In this document: positions 15,044-21,102 of the stretch, in pieces
How the letters are laid out: the number at the start of each line of letters is the position of its first letter
Position numbering within the stretch: the stretch's first letter is position 1
DNA from: an uncultured Victivallales bacterium
Lineage (GTDB): Bacteria > Verrucomicrobiota > Lentisphaeria > Oligosphaerales > JAFGRS01
Assembly (NCBI GenBank): GCA_903837355.1
Contig: CAILUI010000383.1
Span: 1-35,907, forward strand
Direction: 5' to 3'
Length of the DNA stretch: 35,907 bases
The notes under the pieces: model-generated
Database searches by the model: none
The model's input: the letters and a program-made list of their open reading frames with translations, nothing else
What the model was told of the DNA's origin: nothing
Program-made: the position numbers and the translations under genes

Positions 15044-16302
15044 TGGAGCCAACCGTGGACCCTGCCGGCCTCCGTGCCATCATCGCCGGGCTGCTTCCCG
15101 AGGCCCAGAGCTTCCTCTGCGACCTGCTGCGCTTTCCCTCCACGCCGGGCCACGAGCACGAGGCCATGGTCTGGCTCGACGGTCGCCTGCGCCACGCCGG
15201 GATCGCGGTCGAACGCGCGCCCATGGACAACCGTCTGCGCCAGGACCCCGACTACTCGACGCCGGTTCCCGACCTCGACTACACGGGCCGCTTCAACCTC
15301 CGGGCGCGCTACCCGGGACGCGGCGGCGGCAGGACCCTCCTCTTCAATGTCCACACCGACGTGGTACCGCCTTCCGCTGGGCAACTGAGCCCGTGGGAGC
15401 CCCGTGTCGAGGGCGATACGATCTTCGCCCGCGGCGCCTGTGACGACAAGGGGCCGCTCACCGCGCTGTTCTTGGTTTTCCGCACCCTGCAGGCCCTGGG
15501 CGCCGAGCTCGCCGGCGAGGTCCTGGCCCACCTGGTCTGCGAGGAGGAGAATGGTGGCAATGGCTCGCTGGCGATGGTGCGTGGCGGCGCGGCGGCGGCG
15601 GGCTGCGTCGTACTCGAACCCACGGCGCGGCAACTCTTCACCAGCATCCGCGGCGCGGTCTGGTTCCGCCTGGTCTGCCATGGCCGTGCCGGCCACAGCG
15701 GCCAGGCTGGCCGCACCCGCAGCGCGCTGCTGATGGCGCGTGACGCCATGGCCATCCTGGAGACCTACCACGACGAGTTGCTGGCGGCCTCGCGCGGCCT
15801 GCCGTTGTTCGATCCCTATCCGAACCCGATGCCGATCACGTTCGGCACCCTGCAGGCCGGTAACTGGCCGGCCGCCGCCCCGAGCCGGGCCGTTCTCGAG
15901 GGTGTTCTGGGCCTGCTGCCGAACACGACCAAGGAACGGGTCTGCGCCGAGATGCGCCAGGCGCTGCTGGCCAGCGGCCAGTTCGCCGAGAGCGACCTTG
16001 AGCTGACCTTCATGTACCGCCATGATTCCAGCGTGGTCGATCCCGGCCACGCCTTGCCGCAGGGGCTGCTGCAGGCAGCGGCCAGCGTCGGCGTTCCGCT
16101 GACCATCGCGGCCATGACCGCCAGTTGCGATGCCTGGTTCTACGCCAACCAGCTCGGCATCCCGACCGTCGTCTATGGCCCTGGCACCCTGGCCGTGGCC
16201 CACTCGAAGGACGAGCAGATCGCCCTGGCCGACATCGCCGAGGCGGCGGCGGTGCTGACCCGCTTTGTCCTGGATACCTGCGGCAGCGCGCTGCCGAGCT
16301 GA
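15043..16302 (+). CDS. M20-family metallohydrolase (ArgE/DapE/ACY1-like)
   Basis: This is a 419-residue di-zinc amidohydrolase. The metal and catalytic residues are in place: His104 and Asp106 in NVHTDVVPP, Asp134 in GACDDKGPL, Glu167/Glu168 in CEEENGG, Glu192 in LEPT and His387 in VAHSKDE. A dimerisation domain lies in the middle (about 200-320, with RGAVWFRLVCHGRAGHSG). Family members remove N-acyl groups from amino acids or cut dipeptides. There is no signal peptide. It overlaps the aminotransferase stop by one base and is followed by the alcohol dehydrogenase after 13 bp, in the middle of a five-gene operon. The natural acyl group and amine cannot be read from sequence. Confidence 0.9.
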   Translation: MEPTVDPAGLRAIIAGLLPEAQSFLCDLLRFPSTPGHEHEAMVWLDGRLRHAGIAVERAPMDNRLRQDPDYSTPVPDLDYTGRFNLRARYPGRGGGRTLLFNVHTDVVPPSAGQLSPWEPRVEGDTIFARGACDDKGPLTALFLVFRTLQALGAELAGEVLAHLVCEEENGGNGSLAMVRGGAAAAGCVVLEPTARQLFTSIRGAVWFRLVCHGRAGHSGQAGRTRSALLMARDAMAILETYHDELLAASRGLPLFDPYPNPMPITFGTLQAGNWPAAAPSRAVLEGVLGLLPNTTKERVCAEMRQALLASGQFAESDLELTFMYRHDSSVVDPGHALPQGLLQAAASVGVPLTIAAMTASCDAWFYANQLGIPTVVYGPGTLAVAHSKDEQIALADIAEAAAVLTRFVLDTCGSALPS

Positions 16303-16306
16303 GGAG
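16301..16306 (+). promoter_or_regulatory. Shine-Dalgarno GAGGAG deciding the start at 16316
   Basis: GAGGAG overlaps the M20 stop codon. It abuts an ATG at 16307 with no spacing but lies 9 bp before the ATG at 16316, so the second ATG is the likely start. Confidence 0.7.
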
Positions 16307-16315
16307 ATGGACCGT

Positions 16316-17353
16316 ATGCAGGCCCTGGTCAAGACACGCAAGGGCGTCGGCTTCATCGACGTGCTGGAGATGCCGGAGCCGGTCCCGGCGGCCGGCGAGG
16401 TCAAGATTGCGGTTGCCGCCTGCGGTATCTGCGGCAGTGACATCCATGTGCGCCACGACACCTTCCCCTACTGGCCGCCCGTCATCCTCGGCCATGAGTT
16501 CACGGGCACGATCGTCGAGTGCGGCGCCGGGTGTCGTGCCCGGCAGGTCGGAGAGCGGGTGGTGGCCGAGCCGCATACCCGTGCCTGCGGCCAGTGCGCT
16601 CTCTGCCGCACCGGCAACATCCAGATCTGCCCGCAGAAGCGCTCGCCAGGCTGGGGTATTCACGGCGGTATGGCCGCCTACATCTGCTACCCCGAGACCC
16701 TGCTGCATCGGATTCCGGACAGCATGAGCTGGGAACAGGCCGCCGTGGTTGAGCCGACGGCCAATGTGGTCACCGACCTGATCCTGCGCAGCCGCATCGT
16801 CGCCGGCGATTTCGTCGTCGTCCAGGGGCCGGGGCCCATCGGGCTCATTGCCGCCTTGGTGGCGCGCGCCGCCGGCGCCCGCGACGTGGCCATCATCGGT
16901 ACCCCTGGCGACGTCGCCCTGCGCTTCGCCTGCGCTCGCGGCCTCGGCTTCCGCCATCTCCTCAACCTCGCCGAGACCGACCCCGTCAAGGCCGTCCTCG
17001 ACCTCACCGGCGGCCTCGGCGCCGACGTCGTGGTCGAGTGCAGCGGTGCCCCCAAAGCCATCCCGCTCTGCGTCGACCTGGTCCGAAAGCGGGGGCGCAT
17101 CTGCGCCATCGGCCTGACCGGCAACCGGCCCGTGGAGTTCCCCTGGGACAGGTTCCAGTTCAAGGTCGTCGATCTGCAGTTCTGTCTGTCCACCGAGTAC
17201 GAGAGCTGGGACCGCACCATCGGCCTGATCGCCAGCGGCGCGGTCCCGGCCGAGAAGGTGATCACCCACCGTGCCCCCATCGCCGGCTGGGAACAGGTTT
17301 TCGACGACATCGAGAACCTCCAGGCGCTCAAGGGAATCCTGTTGCCCACATGA
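16316..17353 (+). CDS. Zinc-dependent medium-chain alcohol/polyol dehydrogenase
   Basis: This MDR-family dehydrogenase has 345 residues. Catalytic zinc ligands are Cys39 (GICGSD), His60 and Glu61 (GHEFTG), and probably Glu146 (VEPTA). The structural zinc is held by Cys91, Cys94, Cys97 and Cys105 (CGQCALCRTGNIQIC). The NAD(P) motif GPGPIG is at 171-176. It most resembles the threonine, sorbitol and galactitol dehydrogenase group. The first ATG at 16307 has no room for ribosome binding, hence the start at 16316. It shares its last bases with a possible ATG of the next frame. In its operon it could oxidise the alcohol side of the same compound handled by the aminotransferase and deacylase. Confidence 0.9.
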   Translation: MQALVKTRKGVGFIDVLEMPEPVPAAGEVKIAVAACGICGSDIHVRHDTFPYWPPVILGHEFTGTIVECGAGCRARQVGERVVAEPHTRACGQCALCRTGNIQICPQKRSPGWGIHGGMAAYICYPETLLHRIPDSMSWEQAAVVEPTANVVTDLILRSRIVAGDFVVVQGPGPIGLIAALVARAAGARDVAIIGTPGDVALRFACARGLGFRHLLNLAETDPVKAVLDLTGGLGADVVVECSGAPKAIPLCVDLVRKRGRICAIGLTGNRPVEFPWDRFQFKVVDLQFCLSTEYESWDRTIGLIASGAVPAEKVITHRAPIAGWEQVFDDIENLQALKGILLPT

Positions 17354-17367
17354 GGAGACGCGAGACG

Positions 17368-17775
17368 ATGCGATTCGTACCCCCCCTGCTGGCGCTGTTA
17401 CTCGCCGCAACGTTCGCGGGCTGTGCGCTGCTGCCGTCGCGGCGGCCGCCGGTTGTTCCCCGACCGAACCAGGCGCAGTGGCTCGACGAGCCCGTTGTCA
17501 TCAGCCTGGTCACGCGCTACGTCTACGAGTCCCACTTCGATTCCCGGCGCGACCGCGTCGAGCGTCAGTATGCAGCCCGACTGCAGCAGTGGTACGCCTT
17601 CGCCTCGGCCGGGGGCAAGGACGTCGACGGCGGCCAACGGGCCGTGAACTTTGTCCACAAGATCCATCGGGACGCCAAGGGCAGCAAGGAGCTCTGGAAG
17701 AGGGTGCTGACTCTGGCCAGGGAGCCGAGCACGGCCGGACAGGATGGGCCCGCCCTGCCTCCGGAGGTAAAGTAA
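17368..17775 (+). CDS. Small lipoprotein of unknown function
   Basis: This protein has 135 residues. The N-terminus (MRFVPPLLALLLAATFAGCA) is a lipoprotein signal with the lipobox FAGC, so the mature protein should begin at Cys19 and be membrane-anchored. The remainder is hydrophilic and rich in Arg and Lys with predicted helices (HFDSRRDRVERQYAARLQQW). No domain is recognised. The ATG at 17368 has GAGGAG 10 bp upstream; an earlier ATG at 17350 overlaps the previous stop and would give a poorer signal peptide. It is the last gene of the operon and ends 20 bp from the convergent hisA-type gene. Confidence 0.7.
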   Translation: MRFVPPLLALLLAATFAGCALLPSRRPPVVPRPNQAQWLDEPVVISLVTRYVYESHFDSRRDRVERQYAARLQQWYAFASAGGKDVDGGQRAVNFVHKIHRDAKGSKELWKRVLTLAREPSTAGQDGPALPPEVK

Positions 17776-17795
17776 GGCGCGCGCTCCGGGCCGGC

Positions 17796-18575
17796 TCAGG
17801 CCTCCGGCGAGCGCTCACGGCGGTCCAGCGCCACCAGTTCCTGATAGGCGATGCCGCTGCCACCGAACAGGTCCAGGGCGCTGCCGACGGTGACATCGAG
17901 GCGGTTGCGGCCCAAATCCCGGACCAGGTGCACGTCCGCCAGGCTGCGCACGCCACCGGCATAGGTCGTCGGCAGTGGCGTCCAGGCCGCCAGGCGCTCG
18001 ATCAGCAGACTGTCAACACCGCCCTGCCGCCCTTCCACGTCCACTGCATGGATCAGCAGCTCGCTGCAGTCCGCGGCGAGTTGCGCCAGGACCGCGGGCC
18101 CGAGCACCAGCCGCGTCAGCGTCTGCCAGCGGTTGCAGGCTACCACATAGTCGTCGCCGCGCCGTCGGCAGCTCAGGTCCACCACCAGCCGCTCCCGGCC
18201 TACTGCCTGGCGGATCTGCGCCAGCCGCGCCGCCGCGAAGTCCCCATCCTCGAAGAGGTAACTGGTGACGATGACCTTCGCCGCCCCGGCGTCCAGCCAG
18301 GCCATGGCGTTGGCAGGGGTGATGCCGCCGCCGGCCTGCAGGCTCCCCGGGTGTGCCCCCAGCGCCTCCCGCGCGCCGGCCTCATTGCCGGGGCCGAGCA
18401 TGATCACATGCCCGCCCTCCAGGCCGTCGCGCCAGTAGAGATCGGCATAGAACGACGGCGGTTGAACACTCTCGAAGTTGGTCACGGTCGCGACCGGTTC
18501 CGTATCCGAGAGGGTACCGCCAACGATCTGCTTAACCTTGCCACCATGGAGATCAATACAGGGCCGGAAACGCAC
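17796..18575 (-). CDS. hisA: Eukaryote-type HisA: ProFAR isomerase (HIS6-like)
   Basis: This is a 259-residue (beta/alpha)8 enzyme for the fourth step of histidine synthesis, isomerising ProFAR to PRFAR. The sequence follows the yeast HIS6 pattern instead of the usual bacterial HisA: CIDLHGGKVKQIVGGTL (Asp8), HVIMLGPGN, REAL with LQAGGGI, KVIVTSYLF, VVDLSCR (Asp133), NRWQTLT, LLIHAVDVEG, TYAGGVRS and GSALDLFGG. The start is a GTG at 18575 with AAGGTGG 7 bp upstream. No other his genes are nearby. It lies downstream of a bfn gene and an unknown gene across a heptamer-repeat gap. Family membership is clear; how widely this type occurs in bacteria cannot be judged here. Confidence 0.92.
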   Translation of the reverse strand: MRFRPCIDLHGGKVKQIVGGTLSDTEPVATVTNFESVQPPSFYADLYWRDGLEGGHVIMLGPGNEAGAREALGAHPGSLQAGGGITPANAMAWLDAGAAKVIVTSYLFEDGDFAAARLAQIRQAVGRERLVVDLSCRRRGDDYVVACNRWQTLTRLVLGPAVLAQLAADCSELLIHAVDVEGRQGGVDSLLIERLAAWTPLPTTYAGGVRSLADVHLVRDLGRNRLDVTVGSALDLFGGSGIAYQELVALDRRERSPEA

Positions 18576-18599
18576 AGTAACCCCACCTTCGAATCCGAA

Positions 18600-18655
18600 T
18601 GACCAAAGGCCAGTGACCTATGGCCAATGACCAATGACTTATGACCAGTGACCCC
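18600..18655. repeat. Intergenic heptamer repeat, TGACCAA type
   Basis: Eight heptamers in exact register read TGACCAA, AGGCCAG, TGACCTA, TGGCCAA, TGACCAA, TGACTTA, TGACCAG and TGACCCC. They occupy almost the whole 85-bp gap between the unknown gene and the GTG of hisA. They encode no protein and show no strong hairpin. Confidence 0.85.
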
Positions 18656-18660
18656 ACCCT

Positions 18661-19158
18661 TCAGCCCGCCGTCCACCACGTACGCATCTTGGCGTTGTCC
18701 GCGATGGGCGCCTCCTGCTGGGCGCTCCAGACGTCGAGGTACTCCGCCACGCTGCGGGCCCGCGCCCAGGCATGGTACTCATCGGCTGCCAGCGCCGCCT
18801 CGGCATAGCAGGCGAACTCGACATAGCCGGCGGGCCGGCCCAGGTCGATGGGGGTGAAATCGCGCGTGTTGAAAGCCCTGACGTTGAGCAGGGTCTCGGC
18901 CTCCGGGGCGAAGCGAAAGACCTTGGTGATGTGCGGGAAGGCGGTCACAAAGCCGACTCCCTCTTCGCTCCCGGCTGAAAAGCGCCGGACGAACTCTGCC
19001 GGCTCCAGGCCGCAGTGTGCCCACTCATAGCGCTCTGGCTGGTCGCGGCCGACGATACTGACGAAGTACACTTTGAACCGGCTCTTGCCGGTGGCCATCA
19101 CGGCCAGGCTGCGGTCCACGATCCGTGCGTAGTATGGTCGACAGGGGGTGACGTTCAT
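18661..19158 (-). CDS. Conserved-looking hypothetical protein
   Basis: This protein of 165 residues has no signal peptide and no transmembrane segment. Features seen are SRFKVYFVSIVGRDQPERYEW, with the look of a beta-hairpin core, then HCGLEPAEFVRRF, VGFVTAFPHITKVFRF and a C-terminal aromatic stretch (MRTWW). I do not recognise the family. The ATG at 19158 follows directly on the TAG of the bfn gene, with GGGAG 6 bp upstream inside the bfn end, so coupled translation is likely and the reading frame is trusted. An internal ATG at 19098 lacks a ribosome site. Context (bfn, hisA) does not reveal a role. Confidence 0.7.
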   Translation of the reverse strand: MNVTPCRPYYARIVDRSLAVMATGKSRFKVYFVSIVGRDQPERYEWAHCGLEPAEFVRRFSAGSEEGVGFVTAFPHITKVFRFAPEAETLLNVRAFNTRDFTPIDLGRPAGYVEFACYAEAALAADEYHAWARARSVAEYLDVWSAQQEAPIADNAKMRTWWTAG

Positions 19159-19692
19159 CTACAGCTCCCGCAACTGGTCCCGCAACCGGGCCGCTTCCTC
19201 GTAACGCTCCGCCGCGATGGCCTGCTCCAGTTTGGCCTTCAGGTCGCTGACCGGATCCGCTGGCGGCGCGGTAGCGGCGGCTGCCGGCGAGCCGTCCTGA
19301 TCGAGCCCGATCCCAGCCTTCGCCAGGACGTCATCCGCCACCAGGATCGGGGCCCGGCAGCGCAAGGCCAGCGCCATGGCGTCACTCGGGCGCGCATCCA
19401 CGGTGACCCGCCCGCCGGGCCCATCGAGATGCAGCACGGCAAAGAAGGTATCGTCACGCAGTTCGGTCACCTCGACCTTGGCCAGGGTGGCCCCGAGCTC
19501 GGTCAGGACGTTGCGCAGGAGGTCGTGAGTGAGCGGCCTGGGAAACTCCATGCCTTTGAGTTCGATGAGGATCGCCTGCGCCTCGCTGCTGCCGATGGCG
19601 ATCGGGACCGTGAGTTTCTGCGCCGCGCAGTCCAGCAGGACGACGAAACCAGCCTCGGTCGTCGCGATACCGCGAAGGGTCACCGCATTCAT
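19159..19692 (-). CDS. Bifunctional nuclease (BFN/DUF151) protein with C-terminal UVR domain
   Basis: This cytoplasmic protein has 177 residues. Residues 1-128 form the BFN (DUF151) domain with IAIGSSEAQAI (31-41), RPLTHDLL (52-59), VEVTELRDDTFFAVLHL and the signature DARPSDAMALALR (99-111). After an Ala/Pro linker, residues 149-177 (DLKAKLEQAIAAERYEEAAR, then LRDQL) match the UVR domain found in UvrB and UvrC. The BFN-UVR pairing is known in many bacteria; nuclease activity has been shown for some relatives, and the cellular role is unsettled. The start at 19692 is preceded by GAGG 9 bp upstream; an earlier in-frame ATG at 19749 lies in non-conserved sequence. It is the first gene of its unit, with a promoter near 19850. 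Confidence 0.92.
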   Translation of the reverse strand: MNAVTLRGIATTEAGFVVLLDCAAQKLTVPIAIGSSEAQAILIELKGMEFPRPLTHDLLRNVLTELGATLAKVEVTELRDDTFFAVLHLDGPGGRVTVDARPSDAMALALRCRAPILVADDVLAKAGIGLDQDGSPAAAATAPPADPVSDLKAKLEQAIAAERYEEAARLRDQLREL

Positions 19693-19842
19693 GACACACT
19701 GCCTCACTGGCTCGGCCTGGGCTGGCATGGCCGGGCGGCCGTTGGTCACCTGGAACCGGGGGCTGCGCCGACTCGCCGCCGTCGTGCACCGGAGCGCTGG
19801 GGTTCAAGCGCTGCGGTCGGGGCTGGCGCCCTGCCATTCCCC

Positions 19843-19871
19843 AGTATAACCGGTCGGCAGGGCCGTTGCCA
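19843..19871 (-). promoter_or_regulatory. Predicted promoter of the bfn unit
   Basis: On the minus strand, TGGCAA (19871-19866), a 17-bp spacer and TATACT (19848-19843) form a good -10 with a weak -35. It gives a leader of roughly 145 nt before the ATG at 19692. The rest of the 245-bp gap (19693-19937) shows no gene. Confidence 0.45.
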
Positions 19872-19937
19872 GAGTCGCCGCGCTCGGCGAAGGGCCGACC
19901 GGCTGGCCGGCGCCGCGGCGTGGACGTCGGGGTGTCC

Positions 19938-20930
19938 TCAGGCGCTCGCTTCTGCCCGTCCGTGCATGCGCTGCCAGATCGTGTCCAGAACCGCGGCATT
20001 GCCGATGGCGTTCGCGGCCGGGATCAGCGGCTCGACACCGTCCTGAACCACTGCGGCCAGGTGGTCGGCCTCGAGCGGAAAAACCTGGCCACCCGCCAGA
20101 CAGGTCAGCGTCTGCGGCGCCTGGCCCTGACAGCGCAGTTCGATCTCTGCGCGGTCGGGATCCGGGCGCCACGGGTTCGGTACGAGCAGCGAGCCGGTGG
20201 TTCCCAGGATCTCCGCGTAGGCCGAGCCGGTGCTGCGTACGGAGACGTCGAAGTGGGCCACGACGCCCGCGGGGAAGCGCAGTCCGCCGGCCAGACTCTC
20301 GTCGACTCCGGTCGTCGCGCCGAGCGTCCACACTGCCGCGATGTCGTCCGGCTCTTCGCCCGCCACCATGCGGCTGAAGTTGATGCAGTAACAGCCGACG
20401 TCGTAGAGGCCACCGCCGCGTAAGACCTTGTCCAGACGAACGTTGTACGCATCGCCAAGGCCGTAGCAGAAGGCGCTGCGGATCAGCTTGACCTGGCCGA
20501 TGCGGCCGTCGCGGATGACTTGCTGGACCAGTGCGGTCTGGGGATGAACCCGGTACATGAAGGCTTCCAGCAGGGTGACGCCGGCGGCCTCGGCCGCCGC
20601 GATCATCTCACTGCACTCGCTCGCGGTGACGCCCATCGGCTTCTCGCACAGGATGTGCTTCCCGGCGGCGGCTGCCGCCAGGACGACATCGCGGTGGCAG
20701 GGGTGCGGGGTGGCGACATAGACCGCGTTGATGTCAGGATCGGCGCACAGGGCCTCGTAGCTGCCGTAGGCACGGGGGATGCCATGCTTCGCAGCAAAGG
20801 CGCTGGCCCTGTCGGCGCTGCGGCTGGCGACGGCGGCCTTGCGGCCGCGCTGGGCCTGTTCGAGGCCTTTGGCGAAGACCTCGGCGATCATCCCGGTTCC
20901 GACGATTCCCCAGCGCAGCATCTCGGCCAT
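19938..20930 (-). CDS. Gfo/Idh/MocA-family NAD(P)-dependent oxidoreductase
   Basis: This cytoplasmic sugar or cyclitol dehydrogenase has 330 residues. The Rossmann motif is GIVGTGMIA (8-16), the conserved CEKPMG (95-100) supplies the catalytic lysine, and YVATPHPCHRDVV and LYDVGCYCINFSRM belong to the C-terminal alpha/beta domain. The GGGLYDVGCYC style resembles NADP-dependent D-xylose/dihydrodiol dehydrogenase and glucose-fructose oxidoreductase relatives. There is no Tat signal, unlike exported members. The ATG at 20930 has GGGGAG 9 bp upstream; an ATG at 20990 gives a non-conserved extension. It is divergent from the DUF5060 glycosidase gene, which suggests handling of the same sugar, though nothing proves it. 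Confidence 0.92.
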   Translation of the reverse strand: MAEMLRWGIVGTGMIAEVFAKGLEQAQRGRKAAVASRSADRASAFAAKHGIPRAYGSYEALCADPDINAVYVATPHPCHRDVVLAAAAAGKHILCEKPMGVTASECSEMIAAAEAAGVTLLEAFMYRVHPQTALVQQVIRDGRIGQVKLIRSAFCYGLGDAYNVRLDKVLRGGGLYDVGCYCINFSRMVAGEEPDDIAAVWTLGATTGVDESLAGGLRFPAGVVAHFDVSVRSTGSAYAEILGTTGSLLVPNPWRPDPDRAEIELRCQGQAPQTLTCLAGGQVFPLEADHLAAVVQDGVEPLIPAANAIGNAAVLDTIWQRMHGRAEASA

Positions 20931-21036
20931 GGCAGTCGGCTCCCCGTGGCGGTCGTGGTTCGGTGGACTCGCAGTGTGCTCGCCATCCATCCGAGAATGT
21001 GCTGCGCTTGGCGGGCGCCGTCAACCCGCGCGGCTC

Positions 21037-21065
21037 TTGCCGACATGTTTCCGCCCCGCTATGGT
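21037..21065 (+). promoter_or_regulatory. Predicted promoter of the DUF5060/GH5-like gene
   Basis: TTGCCG (21037-21042), a spacer of exactly 17 bp and TATGGT (21060-21065) form a sigma-70-like promoter about 38 bp before the ATG at 21103. An upstream ATG at 21061 falls inside the -10 box, which supports the later start. Confidence 0.5.
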
Positions 21066-21102
21066 GAAGCAGGCAGATACGCTCATCGGAAAGGGACCGA
21101 GT

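Noticed and set aside
17776..17815. Bidirectional terminator between the lipoprotein gene and hisA
   Set aside because: GCGCTC and GAGCGC can pair around a G+C-rich loop, but the pairing is irregular and no T-run is present.
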